64,000 bases of DNA from Geomonas diazotrophica (GCF_018919385.1 NZ_JAHLMF010000002.1:186001-250000); one strand, 5' to 3'; positions 35,913 to 46,918 are shown, counted from the first letter of the stretch. Numbers and translations: made by a program. Notes: generated by a model from the sequence alone, not told the origin.

Positions 35913-37172
35913 ATGTCTACCACAACTCTGCTGATCGCCCTCTACCTCACACGCTTCGCTGCGGCCTGCCTGCTGCGCTACCTGAACCTGCGCCACCTCC
36001 GGCGCTGCGGCTGCACCGTCCCGCAAGGGTTTGAAGACGCCGTCGACGCCGAGGCCCTCGCCAAGTCTGCAAGCTACACCCTGGCCCAGAGCCGGCTCGC
36101 CCTGGTCGATTCCGTCTACGACAGCGCGCTTTTGATCATCTTCATGTTCACCCCCTTGCTGCCGCTCTACGACCACTGGATCGCCTCGCTGACCGACTCC
36201 TTCGTGCTCCGGGGAGTGCTGTTCATGCTGGTCCTCACCCTGGTCCAGGAGGTGCTGGACATCCCCTTCTCGCTCTACAGCACCTTCCGACTGGAGCGGC
36301 GCTACGGTTTCAACACCACCACGCCGGGCCTCTGGATTTCCGACTTCCTGAAATCGACCCTGGTCTCGGCAGCCCTCACCGCCATCGTGATAAGCGCGGC
36401 GCTGCTGCTGGTCCGGCACTCGCCCGCGCTCTGGTGGCTCTGGGTCTGGGCCTTCTTCGCCATCTTTTCTATCGTCATGATCTACGTGTCCCCCTACCTG
36501 ATCGAACCGCTTTTCTCCAAGTTTGAACCGCTGGGTGACCCCGATTTGGAAGAGGAAATCCGGGGCATGCTGCAAAAGGCCGACCTCAGGGTGAAGGACG
36601 TGCAGCAGATGGATGCCTCCCGCCGCAGCCTCCACTCCAACGCCTACTTTACCGGCATCGGCAGGGTGAAGCGGATCGTCCTCTACGACACGCTCCTGAA
36701 ACAGATGGAGCGCCCGGAGGTCCTGGCCATCCTGGCGCACGAGGCGGGGCACTGGAAGAAGGGGCACATCTGGAAGCGGCTGGCGCTCATGGAGGCTTCC
36801 GCGCTGGCGCTCTTCTACCTGGTGCACCAGGTGATCGCATGGGGGGGGCTGCCGCAACTCTTCGGCCTCCCTGAGGCCTCGTTCCTCGCCCAGATCCTCA
36901 TGGTGAGCTTCATCTTCTCCATCGTCTCCTTCCCGCTCACCCCCGTCGGCGCCTGGCTGTCGCGCCGCAACGAGTGGGAAGCCGACCGGTTCGCGGCTTC
37001 GCTCTCGGGCACCCCGGAAGCCCTCGCCTCGGCCCTTGTGAAGCTCTCAAAAGAGAACCTGGCCAACCTGCACCCGCACCCGTTCTACGCCGCCTTCTAC
37101 TATAGCCATCCGCCGGTTGTGGACCGGGTGGCGGTGCTGCGCAGCATGAAGGTGGAACAAACGTCGGGATAA
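35913..37172 (+). CDS. M48 family (Ste24/CAAX-like) membrane metalloprotease
   Basis: A 419-residue integral-membrane zinc protease. It has several N-terminal helices and the family block LVQEVLDIPFSLYSTFRLE-RYGFN. The zinc site HEAGH (ILAHEAGHWKKGH) is near residue ~275, with a downstream metal ligand in the NEWEADRFAASL segment. The overall layout resembles Ste24, which cleaves prenylated peptides in eukaryotes; in bacteria these act in membrane-protein quality control (inference from the family). The ATG at 35913 with GGGGAACGAG upstream is preferred. A longer frame from 35823 would add a low-complexity, Arg-rich extension made from a REP-like spacer. Confidence 0.88.
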   Translation: MSTTTLLIALYLTRFAAACLLRYLNLRHLRRCGCTVPQGFEDAVDAEALAKSASYTLAQSRLALVDSVYDSALLIIFMFTPLLPLYDHWIASLTDSFVLRGVLFMLVLTLVQEVLDIPFSLYSTFRLERRYGFNTTTPGLWISDFLKSTLVSAALTAIVISAALLLVRHSPALWWLWVWAFFAIFSIVMIYVSPYLIEPLFSKFEPLGDPDLEEEIRGMLQKADLRVKDVQQMDASRRSLHSNAYFTGIGRVKRIVLYDTLLKQMERPEVLAILAHEAGHWKKGHIWKRLALMEASALALFYLVHQVIAWGGLPQLFGLPEASFLAQILMVSFIFSIVSFPLTPVGAWLSRRNEWEADRFAASLSGTPEALASALVKLSKENLANLHPHPFYAAFYYSHPPVVDRVAVLRSMKVEQTSG

Positions 37173-37260
37173 TTAACACCACTTCATTGCGCCTCACCTC
37201 TTGATCTGGTATTTTTGGTAAGGCCTGACGCCACAAGACCCGCCACAGGAGCCGATCGAA

Positions 37261-38823
37261 ATGCGTCTGAACATCCTGATAACCGCCTCCGAAGCGGTCC
37301 CGTTCGCTAAAGAAGGCGGCCTGGCCGACGTGGTCGGCGCACTCCCAAAGTACCTCGAGGCGCGCGGCCACGACGTTCGCGTGGTGATGCCCCGCTACTA
37401 CAAGGTGGACCGTGAACGCTACCAACTGCGCCGGCTCCCCGGCGTGCTGGTGGTCCCCATGGGGGTCATCGGCAACATGTACTGCGGCGTGTACCAAGGT
37501 ACCATGCCGGGTTCCAAGGTCCCCATCTACTTCCTCGAGCACGAGGACTTCTACGGGCGCGATTCCCTCTACGAGAGGGACAACCAGGGGTACCTCGACA
37601 ACGACAACCGCTTCATCTTCCTCTCCAAGGCGAGCCTCGAGCTCTGCAAGATGCTCCAGTTCACCCCCGACCTGGTGCACGCCCACGACTGGCACACGGC
37701 GGCCGTGCCGGTGCTGATGAACACCTGGTACCGCCACGACCACCACCTCTCGCAGGCCGCCTCGCTGCTCACCATCCACAACATGCAACATCAGGGAAGC
37801 TTCTACGAGGGTGCCATGGACGTTCTCGGCATCGGATGGCACCACTTCACCTTCCTGGAACTGGAGATGGACAACCAGGTGAACCTCCTCAAAGGAGGGA
37901 TCTACCACGCCACCGTGCTGAACACGGTCAGCGAAGGTTATGCGCGCGAAATCCAGACCGCCGAGTACGGCTGGGGACTGGAAGCGGTGGTGCGCCAGCG
38001 CTCCGACGTGCTCTCCGGCATCCTGAACGGCGTCGACTACCATGAGTGGAACCCGGAGGAGGACCGCCTCCTACCCGCCAACTTCAGCGCCCGGGACATG
38101 GGCGGCAAGGCCGTTTGCAAGAGGGAGTTGCAGCGCTCGCTGGGGCTTCCCGAGCGCGAGGACGTACCGCTGATTGGCATGGTGTCGCGCCTGGTCAAGC
38201 AAAAGGGGATCGACGTCCTGGCGCAGGCGCTGCCGCGGCTTCTCGAACTCGACATCCAGTTGGTTCTTCTCGGTGCCGGCGAGCCCTGGGCCCACTTCTA
38301 CTTCGGCGGAATGGCCGCCGACCGCCCAGACCGCTTCGCCTGCCGCATCGGCTACGACAACAGCCTTGCCCACCGTATCGAGGCCGGCTGCGACTTTTTC
38401 CTGATGCCGTCCGCGTTCGAGCCCTGCGGTCTGAACCAGATGTACAGCATGCGCTACGGCACCCTCCCCATCGTGCGCGCCACCGGCGGGTTGGACGATT
38501 CGGTCGAGAACTTCAACCCGACGACCCGTAGCGGAGACGGGTTCAAGTTCTGGAACCTGGACGCCGGCGCCCTCTTCGACACGGTCGGCTGGGCGGTGCA
38601 TACCTGGTACCACGACCCCGAGGGTATCGCGGCCTTGCGAAAAAACGCCATGGCCAAGAGGTTCACCTGGGAGGACGCAGCAGAGAAGTACGAACGCCTC
38701 TACCTGGAGGGGATGAGAAGGAAACTAGGCGAAGAGAGGTTCAGGCAGGTCGTGGCGGAGAGAACTCCCGCGAAGAAAAAAGCATCCCGCAAGGAAACAG
38801 AAGGATACCAGCCCCAGGCGTAG
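37261..38823 (+). CDS. glgA: glycogen synthase (ADP-glucose, GT5)
   Basis: A 520-residue glycosyltransferase that extends alpha-1,4-glucan from ADP-glucose. The ADP-glucose site KEGGLADVVGALPK is at residue ~18 and the HAHDWHTA motif near 142. The C-terminal half has GMVSRLVKQKGIDVL, DFFLMPSAFEPCGLNQMYSMRYG with the catalytic Glu, and the family end region. Length is typical (~480-520) with a short Lys-rich tail. It is a single gene; glgB, glgC and glgP are not here. A large repeat-rich spacer follows. Confidence 0.94.
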   Translation: MRLNILITASEAVPFAKEGGLADVVGALPKYLEARGHDVRVVMPRYYKVDRERYQLRRLPGVLVVPMGVIGNMYCGVYQGTMPGSKVPIYFLEHEDFYGRDSLYERDNQGYLDNDNRFIFLSKASLELCKMLQFTPDLVHAHDWHTAAVPVLMNTWYRHDHHLSQAASLLTIHNMQHQGSFYEGAMDVLGIGWHHFTFLELEMDNQVNLLKGGIYHATVLNTVSEGYAREIQTAEYGWGLEAVVRQRSDVLSGILNGVDYHEWNPEEDRLLPANFSARDMGGKAVCKRELQRSLGLPEREDVPLIGMVSRLVKQKGIDVLAQALPRLLELDIQLVLLGAGEPWAHFYFGGMAADRPDRFACRIGYDNSLAHRIEAGCDFFLMPSAFEPCGLNQMYSMRYGTLPIVRATGGLDDSVENFNPTTRSGDGFKFWNLDAGALFDTVGWAVHTWYHDPEGIAALRKNAMAKRFTWEDAAEKYERLYLEGMRRKLGEERFRQVVAERTPAKKKASRKETEGYQPQA

Positions 38824-39009
38824 CGATGGGACGAAACGGTTTAGAGGTGACTCCTGCCGGAACGCGCGACGCCCCCCCCTGTCACAAGCGATTCTCGAAA
38901 CCTTTCGCTGGAGCCTGGCAGGCGGCTACGCAATTTACGACGCCCCCCCGCTCTTTCCGTACACATCACCCTCCCTCCGGATGGTACACCCCAATTCCAC
39001 TGAGGAATC

Positions 39010-39413
39010 CACCATTCCCGGCAAAACAGCGTAAGTCCCATCGCCAGTTTGCACTATTCCAAACGGATTAGTGCAAATCCCGTTTGAGATTTCACTATTC
39101 CCAACAAAATTGTCCAATTCCGGATCAGGTTTGCACTATTTCCAACAGAATAGTGAGATTCCGGATCAGATTTGCACTATTCCAAAAAAATAGTGCAATT
39201 CCGGATCAGGTTTGCACTATTCCAAAAAAAATAGTGCAATTTCGGATCAGGTTTGCACTATTCCAAAAAAAATAGTGCAATTCCGGATCAGGTTTGCACT
39301 ATTTCCGGCAGAATAGTGAGATTTCCGTCAAGATTGCACTATTTCCGGCAAAATAGTGAGATTTCCGCCAAGATTGCACTATTTCCGCCAAAATAGTGAG
39401 ATTTCGATCGAGA
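39010..39413. repeat. minisatellite: about ten ~40-bp units each with a CACTATT...AATAGTG dyad
   Basis: Nine clear units plus a degenerate first copy lie head to tail. Each reads TTTGCACTATT-(6-8 bases)-AATAGTG, then a spacer such as CAATTCCGGATCAGG or AGATTTCCGCCAAGA. Units 4-6 carry a 10-bp perfect dyad (TTGCACTATT / AATAGTGCAA). Two sub-types are grouped in blocks (GGATCAGG-type left, CCAAGA-type right), the mark of local duplication. Unit length of 40-41 bp is not a multiple of three. An ORF crossing it (39084-39275, with RIRFALFQK repeats) is therefore spurious. Confidence 0.93.
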
Positions 39414-39488
39414 CTTGACGATTGCATTGGACACCGACTATTTTCCGTGTAATTTCAGAATTTTAGCCGGGACCTTGCCAGCACCGGG

Positions 39489-39602
39489 CTCTCCCCTCGC
39501 CCACCGGGAGAGGGGAGGGGGTGAGGGTGCTCCGCCGTGCACCGCTTCTGCTGCTTGCGTCTCCCTCTCCCGGCCTTCGGCCACCCTCTCCCACCGGGAG
39601 AG
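39489..39602. repeat. pair of REP-like CTCTCCC...GGGAGAG palindromic elements
   Basis: CTCTCCC/GGGAGAG at 39489-39512 and again at 39586-39602, each followed by GGGGGTGA. A short related motif occurs at 41949-41976 (CCCTCC-AGTTGC-GGAGGG-GGTTAGGGGG) and ahead of the protease gene near 35850. This looks like a dispersed REP family. Confidence 0.65.
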
Positions 39603-39623
39603 GGGGTGAAGGCGGCCGCATAA

Positions 39624-39657
39624 AAAAAGGCGCCCCGGAAATCCGGGACGCCTTTTT
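39624..39657. terminator. terminator of hppA (bidirectional)
   Basis: AAAAAGGCGCCCCGGA / TCCGGGACGCCTTTTT (one G-T pair) with flanking A and T runs. Confidence 0.9.
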
Positions 39658-39677
39658 CGCTTCAGCAAAAGCCGGTG

Positions 39678-41720
<2,043 letters not shown>

Positions 41721-41794
41721 TGAAAAAAATCCTCCTATTTAGATATGCCTCAAAAAAAGGCGTGCCTTCCGAACACAGTCATAAAAACGGGTGA

Positions 41795-41823
41795 TTGTTA
41801 TCGAAAATACCCCATTTTGTCAA
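41795..41823 (-). promoter_or_regulatory. sigma-70-type promoter of hppA
   Basis: On the minus strand TTGACA (41818-41823), 17 bases, TAACAA (41795-41800), about 75 bases before the ATG. Confidence 0.65.
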
Positions 41824-42192
41824 TCTAATTCATACCCCAAGCAGGCGTTTCTTAAAATATTTTTATCAAACCGCCGTATACTTCGCTGCGGCCACCCATC
41901 CGCCTGCTCCAGCAGCACCTCAAATGTGTCACTGCCAGGCATATTCGTCTCCCTCCAGTTGCGGGAGGGGGTTAGGGGGCCGTTGATGTGCCATGTGGCT
42001 ATCTCATTGCCGTGCCGCCTTTCCTCGCGTCAAGGGAGCGGGGAGATCAGACAGTCCACCGATGGGGGCGAATAAGCATCGGTCAGCTCCTATCCTTTAC
42101 CTCTCATCCTTCATGTGAGCATCTAATCCAGTCACATCAATTCCTTAACCGCCGGCTCGATCTGGTAAACAGTTGCGTATCGGAGGTCGAAT
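41824..42192. other. spacer between hppA and the lactate racemase homolog
   Basis: No gene seen. It contains the REP-like element at 41949-41976. A weak sigma-54-like match, TGGCTATCTCATTGCC (41996-42011), has the GG and GC at the right spacing but four consensus positions off, 182 bases before the next start. A broken copy of the GGGGCGAAT word is at ~42064 (GGGGGCGAATAAGCATCGG). Confidence 0.3.
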
Positions 42193-43473
42193 ATGTATCA
42201 TAACCCGATGCTTGATCTTAAATGTGGCGATCACAGCTATAATGTCCAGCTTGCTCCGGAACGTCTCCTCTCCGTGCTGCGCCCCCGCCCTTTGCAGCGG
42301 CAGGGAACGCCGTTCGAGTTGGTCGAGCGCGCACTCGACGGCTGCGGCGCATCCCTGGCGAGCTTTGCCCCCGGCGACCGCGTGGTAATCGTCACCTCCG
42401 ACGTGACCCGCCCCACCGGGAGCGATGTCTACCTCCCCTTGCTGGTCTCACGGCTCAACTCCATCGGCATCAAGGACCGAAACATCGAGATCGTCATCGC
42501 GCTGGGGATCCACCGCAAGCAGACCCCGGCCGAGCACAAGAAAATCGTGGGAGAACTGTACGGCAGGATCAAGGTGACCGACCACGACTGCGACGACCCC
42601 GGCGAGCTGGTCTACCTCGGCGACACCCTGCGGGGCGTGCCGGTTGAGGTGAACCGCAGGGTGGCCGATGCGGACCGGGTCATCCTGACCGGCGCAGTCA
42701 CCTTCCATTACTTCGCTGGCTTTGGCGGCGGCCGCAAGAGCATCCTCCCCGGCGTCTCAAGCCGCCAGAGCTGCATGGCGAGCCATTTCTCCCTGTTGAA
42801 CCCGGAGGAGGGAAGCGGCAGGCACCCGAAGGCGGTGACCGGGAGCCTGGAGGGGAACCCGGTGCACGAGGCGATGCTGGAGGCGTGCGGCATGGTGGGA
42901 CCCGACTTCATCCTTAATACGGTCCTCGGTCCGGACAAGCAGATCATCGCCGCCTTTGCCGGCGACTGGCAGACCGCGCACCTGGCGGGGTGCCGCTTCT
43001 ACAACGACACGTTTTCCGCTCCCATCGCCGAGAAGGGAGACCTGGTCGTGGTGTCCTGCGGGGGCTTCCCCAAGGACATCAACCTGATCCAGGCCCACAA
43101 GTCGATGGAGTACGCCAGTCGCGCCCTCAAGCCGGGGGGAGTCATGATCCTCCTCGCCGAGTGCCGCGACGGCTACGGCAACGCCACCTTCTTCAACTGG
43201 TTCGGCTATGAAAGCTGCGCGGAGCTCGAATCCGCCCTCAGGAAGCACTACGAGATCAACGGCCAGACGGCCTGGTCCGTAAAGGAGAAAGCGGAGCGCT
43301 TCAGGATCATCCTGGTGTCGAAGCTCCCTGCCGAAGAGGTGCGCACCATGGGGATGATTCCGGCGGGCGCGCTCGACGAGGCGCTGGAGCTGGCAGCCCC
43401 CATGCTTTCGCAACAGTACCGGGCGTACCTGATCCCCGAAGGGGGGACGGTGCTGCCGGTTATGCAGACCTGA
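42193..43473 (+). CDS. LarA-family nickel-pincer lactate racemase homolog
   Basis: A 426-residue DUF2088/LarA protein. The residues that hold the nickel pincer cofactor and substrate in LarA line up: DVTRP (Asp70, Arg73), ALGIHR (His107), FHYFAGFGGGRKSI (His172, Lys182) and ASH (His198), nearly identical in numbering to the characterised enzyme. It is therefore likely to racemise lactate or a related 2-hydroxyacid. The following genes encode a flavin oxidase and Fe-S partner for such acids, which supports the call. The cofactor-building genes larB, larC and larE are not in the window and must lie elsewhere. Family members use several 2-hydroxy acids, so the substrate is inferred. GGAGG precedes the ATG. 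Confidence 0.85.
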   Translation: MYHNPMLDLKCGDHSYNVQLAPERLLSVLRPRPLQRQGTPFELVERALDGCGASLASFAPGDRVVIVTSDVTRPTGSDVYLPLLVSRLNSIGIKDRNIEIVIALGIHRKQTPAEHKKIVGELYGRIKVTDHDCDDPGELVYLGDTLRGVPVEVNRRVADADRVILTGAVTFHYFAGFGGGRKSILPGVSSRQSCMASHFSLLNPEEGSGRHPKAVTGSLEGNPVHEAMLEACGMVGPDFILNTVLGPDKQIIAAFAGDWQTAHLAGCRFYNDTFSAPIAEKGDLVVVSCGGFPKDINLIQAHKSMEYASRALKPGGVMILLAECRDGYGNATFFNWFGYESCAELESALRKHYEINGQTAWSVKEKAERFRIILVSKLPAEEVRTMGMIPAGALDEALELAAPMLSQQYRAYLIPEGGTVLPVMQT

Positions 43474-43542
43474 TCAAGAAAGCCGCGCCCAACGTCCCCG
43501 CCCAGCCTGGGGGAAGAGCAATTGACGAAAGGAAATTATTAG

Positions 43543-44919
43543 ATGCTAGACGCACGCACACTTCAGCAACTCACCGACATCGTCGGAGCCGAAAACATCG
43601 CCACCGGAGCGCAGGACCTCATCTGCTACGGCTACGATGCCACCCAGATGGAGTTTCTCCCGGACGCCGTGGTGCACCCGGACAGCCCCGAACAGGTGTC
43701 GAGGATCCTCAAGCTCGCCAACCAGGAAAACTTCCCGGTGTTCCCAAGAGGCGCCGGCAGCGGCTTCACCGGCGGGGCCCTCCCCAAGGGGGGAGGCGTG
43801 GTGCTGGTGACCACCAGGATGAACCGCATCCTCAGGATTGACACCGACAACCTGGTGGCCGAGGTGGAACCGGGAGTGGTGACCGAGGCCTTCCAGATGG
43901 CGGTCGAGAAACTTGGGCTCTTCTACCCCCCCGACCCGGCATCGCTCAAGTTCTCCACCCTGGGGGGGAACGTCGCAGAGTGCGCCGGCGGCCCGCGTGC
44001 CGTGAAGTACGGAGTAACCAAGGATTTCGTCATGGGGCTCGAGGTGGTGCTGCCGACCGGCGCCGTCATCCGCACCGGCGGCGAGACGGTGAAGGGTGTG
44101 GTCGGTTACGACCTCACCAAGCTTCTGTGCGGCTCCGAGGGAACCCTGGGGATCATCACCAAGATCATCTTCAAGCTCCTCCCCTACCCCGACTCGAAGA
44201 AGACCATGCTGACCGTGTTCGACTCCATCGACGGGGCGGCGCGCGCGGTCTCCACCATCATCAAGAACAAGATCATCCCGACCACGCTCGAGTTCATGGA
44301 CCACGCCACGCTCACCTGCGTCGAACGCCGCTTCAACCTGGGCATGCCGGAAAGCGCCCGGGCGGTGCTGCTGATCGAGGTGGACGGCGACCGCGACCTG
44401 ATCGAGAAGCAGGCCGGACAGATCCACAAGCTGATCGAGCCGCTGGGACTGGTGCAGTTCCGGGTGGCCAAGGACGCCGCCGAGAGCGAGGAGCTCTGGC
44501 GGGTGCGCCGGCTGGTGTCCCCGTCGCTGCGCGACGTGAACCCGGACAAGTTCAACGAGGACATCGTGGTGCCAAGAAGCAAGGTGCCCGACGTGATCAG
44601 GCGCATCGAGGTGATCCAGAAGCGCTACGACATCCCCATCGTCAACTTCGGGCATGCCGGCGACGGCAACATCCACGTCAACATCATGATCGACAAGTCG
44701 GTGCCGGGTCAGCTGGAGAAGGCGCACGAGGCGATCAAGGAAGTGTTCCAGGCGGCTCTTGACCTTGGCGGCACCATGTCGGGCGAACACGGCGTCGGGC
44801 TCGCCAAGCAGCCCTATATCCCCCTGGAGCTGAACGCGGACCAGATAACCGCCATGAAGGCGATCAAGGCCGCGCTGGACCCGAACAACATCCTGAACCC
44901 GGGCAAGATGCTGCCGTAA
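43543..44919 (+). CDS. FAD-binding 2-hydroxyacid (D-lactate/glycolate) oxidase subunit, GlcD-like
   Basis: A 458-residue VAO-fold flavoprotein. The FAD-binding PCMH domain has VFPRGAGSGFTGGALP, VEVEPGV-type and KFSTLGGNVAECAGGPRAVKYG stretches. The C-terminal FAD-oxidase domain has VPRSKVPDVI, IVNFGHAGDGNIHVNIM and TMSGEHGVGLAK with the His ligands of the active site. Homologs oxidise D-lactate or glycolate and pass electrons to a Fe-S protein and the quinone pool. It is 69 bases behind the racemase gene and 106 bases ahead of the Fe-S subunit, so all three probably form one transcript. Confidence 0.9.
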   Translation: MLDARTLQQLTDIVGAENIATGAQDLICYGYDATQMEFLPDAVVHPDSPEQVSRILKLANQENFPVFPRGAGSGFTGGALPKGGGVVLVTTRMNRILRIDTDNLVAEVEPGVVTEAFQMAVEKLGLFYPPDPASLKFSTLGGNVAECAGGPRAVKYGVTKDFVMGLEVVLPTGAVIRTGGETVKGVVGYDLTKLLCGSEGTLGIITKIIFKLLPYPDSKKTMLTVFDSIDGAARAVSTIIKNKIIPTTLEFMDHATLTCVERRFNLGMPESARAVLLIEVDGDRDLIEKQAGQIHKLIEPLGLVQFRVAKDAAESEELWRVRRLVSPSLRDVNPDKFNEDIVVPRSKVPDVIRRIEVIQKRYDIPIVNFGHAGDGNIHVNIMIDKSVPGQLEKAHEAIKEVFQAALDLGGTMSGEHGVGLAKQPYIPLELNADQITAMKAIKAALDPNNILNPGKMLP

Positions 44920-44936
44920 AGGCAATCGACAATTTA

Positions 44937-45008
44937 CAATGGACCATTGACCATGGGGGTCCCATTATCCCCGGACCTCCCATGCGTCCCATAGTTCCCA
45001 TTGTTCCT
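44937..45008. repeat. short-word spacer (ACAATGGACCATTG / CCCATAGTTCCCAT)
   Basis: The gap before the Fe-S subunit gene holds CAATTTACAATGGACCATTGACCATGG and GCGTCCCATAGTTCCCATTGTTCC. The second run shares the CCCATAGTT word with the 9-bp tandem repeat at 810-890. Confidence 0.6.
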
Positions 45009-45025
45009 AGAAGCGAGAACAAAGC

Positions 45026-46306
45026 ATGACCAAGAAGCAAACCGACCCGCTCGAGCGGGTAGCTCAAGAGATGAAGAAATGCGTGAAGTGCGGCGCCTGC
45101 CGCGCCAACTGCCCAGCCTTCGGCACCTTCCAGCGCGAGCCGGCAACGGCGCGCGGCAAGGTGGCCCTGGCCCAGCACCTGATGAAGGGGGACATCACCC
45201 TCGACGACGGTACCTACTCGGCCATGTCCAAATGCCTTCTGTGCGGCAGCTGCGTCGACAAGTGCCCGAACCAGGTCCCCACCGACGAGATCGTCATCGC
45301 CGCCCGCGAGGCGCTGGCGCAGCGCCGCGGCCTTACCACCTTCCACAAGGCGGTGGCGCAGGTGATCAAGAACCGCAAGCTGATGAACTTCGGGGCGCTG
45401 GCCGCAGCCGTACTGGGACCGGTCTTCTTCCGCAAGGTCCCCAGCACCTCGGGCCTCAGGCTCCGGTTCCCGATGCCGTTTCTGGGAGGCAGCCGTCACG
45501 TGCCCCAGATCGCCAAGAAGCCCTTTATGAAACGCCATCCCGAAATCATCAAGGGCGAGCCGGGCAAGCCGACCATCGTCTTCTTCGTCGGCTGCATGAC
45601 CAATTTCGTCTACACCGAGATCGGCGAGGCCACCCTGGCGCTGTTCCGTCACCTGGGCTGCACGGTGATCATCCCGCAGGGACAGCAGTGCTGCGGCCTC
45701 CCCGGGATGTCCGGCGGCGACCTGGAGACCGTGCGCGAACTGGCCGAACAGAACCTCGCGGCGATCGAGAAGCACCAGGCGGACTACGTGATGACCGCCT
45801 GCGCCACCTGCGGCGGCGCGCTGCACAAGCTCTACCCGCTGGTGATCGGCAAGAGAAACCCGGAGCTCAAGGCCCGGCTCCAGGCGGTGGCGGATAAAAC
45901 GGTGGATGCGGCGGTGCTTTTGCAGAAGCTTGGGCTCCATCCCGAGGATACCGGCACCGGCCAGCGGATGCGCATCACCTACCACGACCCCTGCCACCAC
46001 CGGACCGCCGGGATCGCGAAACAGCCGCGCACCCTGCTCACGCAGACCCCGGGGTTGGAACTGGTGGAGATGGAGGGGGCCGACCGCTGCTGCGGGCTTG
46101 GGGGCACCTTCAACGTCTACCACTACGAGAGTTCCCTCGACATCAACGCCGGCAAGAGCAAGGCGATCATCGAGACCGGTGCCGACGCCGTCGTCACCGG
46201 CTGCCCCGGCTGCATCATGCAGCTCTCCGACGGCTTGAAACAGGCGGGGGATAAAACGAGGGTATTGCATACCGTCGAGCTCCTTGCCCGCAAAATAAGG
46301 CGCTGA
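45026..46306 (+). CDS. 2-hydroxyacid oxidase iron-sulfur subunit, GlcF-like
   Basis: A 426-residue protein with two [4Fe-4S] ferredoxin motifs: CVKCGACRANCP (Cys19, 22, 25, 29) and CLLCGSCVDKCPN. Two CCG domains follow (QQCCGLPGMSGGD and DRCCGLGGTFNVYHYE), characteristic of GlcF and related heterodisulfide-reductase-like subunits. It takes electrons from the flavoprotein encoded just upstream and hands them to the membrane quinone pool. The SD is weak. Its stop sits inside a hairpin (46302-46323). Confidence 0.9.
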   Translation: MTKKQTDPLERVAQEMKKCVKCGACRANCPAFGTFQREPATARGKVALAQHLMKGDITLDDGTYSAMSKCLLCGSCVDKCPNQVPTDEIVIAAREALAQRRGLTTFHKAVAQVIKNRKLMNFGALAAAVLGPVFFRKVPSTSGLRLRFPMPFLGGSRHVPQIAKKPFMKRHPEIIKGEPGKPTIVFFVGCMTNFVYTEIGEATLALFRHLGCTVIIPQGQQCCGLPGMSGGDLETVRELAEQNLAAIEKHQADYVMTACATCGGALHKLYPLVIGKRNPELKARLQAVADKTVDAAVLLQKLGLHPEDTGTGQRMRITYHDPCHHRTAGIAKQPRTLLTQTPGLELVEMEGADRCCGLGGTFNVYHYESSLDINAGKSKAIIETGADAVVTGCPGCIMQLSDGLKQAGDKTRVLHTVELLARKIRR

Positions 46307-46323
46307 CAGCTAACCGCTGTCAG
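46302..46323 (+). terminator. hairpin at the end of the hydroxyacid oxidase operon
   Basis: GCTGACAGC / GCTGTCAGC with a 4-base loop; a CTTTTTT run comes only ~14 bases later, so termination is probable but not textbook. Confidence 0.5.
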
Positions 46324-46403
46324 CCGCCTCCCCCCTCTTTTTTAGCCTCGCTATACAACCCTCCGTAGTTTCGACACTTTAGCCGTATACGCTCTTTTTC
46401 TTA

Positions 46404-46432
46404 TTGACAAAAGCCAAGCAAAACCTTATGAA
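46404..46432 (+). promoter_or_regulatory. sigma-70-type promoter, long leader to the carboxylase genes
   Basis: TTGACA (46404-46409), 17 bases, TATGAA (46427-46432). The first coding start lies ~410 bases downstream (46847), leaving a long leader. The 600-bp spacer holds no other gene I can support. Confidence 0.5.
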
Positions 46433-46846
46433 GGGTACGCGCTGAAAAAGTAAAACAATAGTTCGTTTTACTATGCCTCATTAGCCGTCGCGGCGCACCC
46501 AGGCCAGGTTAAATCAGCCCGAAACGGTATTTAGTCAAAATGAAATTTCGATACTACTCGATAGGCTAAGGACGATCCTCCTGCCCGGCCAAAAAGCACC
46601 TTTCTTTGCGCCACAACCCCTTCAGATTCACTAAATACCCGCAATAGAGCAACATCTCTCCTCCGGGCACCTGGGTCCTGCATCCCCACGGCAACCGGCG
46701 GCCGACGCCTCCCTGCCCTCCGCCTTCAGGGAGACTAAAAAAATTCTCCGACGGGGACGCCCCCTTTTGCCGTTCGGAGGTTGACGTTTTCGCTAACTGA
46801 CCAAAGAGTGCAACACTTTTTTAATATCAACGCCAGGAGGAAGTAG

Positions 46847-46918
46847 ATGAGCTTCACAGCCCCCCCTAAACAGATGCAAAATCCCAACGCCCGGAAGGAT
46901 GCCAACAATGTCGAATAA
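46847..46918 (+). CDS. 23-residue leader ORF overlapping the carboxyltransferase start
   Basis: ATG at 46847 follows a perfect AGGAGGAAG site. It encodes a 23-residue peptide rich in Asn, Pro, Lys and Gln ([12 protein letters not shown], then an NPNARKD-type segment). The stop TAA (46916-46918) overlaps the next gene, which starts at 46908, by 11 bases. It has a better ribosome site than the carboxyltransferase itself. This suggests a leader peptide or translational coupling; no known amino-acid attenuation run is visible. Confidence 0.45.
   Translation: MSFTAPPKQMQNPNARKDANNVE

Noticed and set aside
39084-39275. Plus-strand ORF over the minisatellite with RIRFALFQK repeats
   Set aside because: The units are 40-41 bp and so drift out of frame; the peptide repeats arise from the DNA repeat and no ribosome site or homologous domain is present.
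39010-39413. Possible CRISPR array in the repeat cluster
   Set aside because: The sequence between dyads is itself repeated rather than unique, repeats are imperfect, and no cas gene is nearby.
41996-42011. Sigma-54 promoter TGGCTATCTCATTGCC ahead of the racemase gene
   Set aside because: GG and GC spacing is right, but several consensus bases are missing and no activator gene is close; too weak to list as a promoter.
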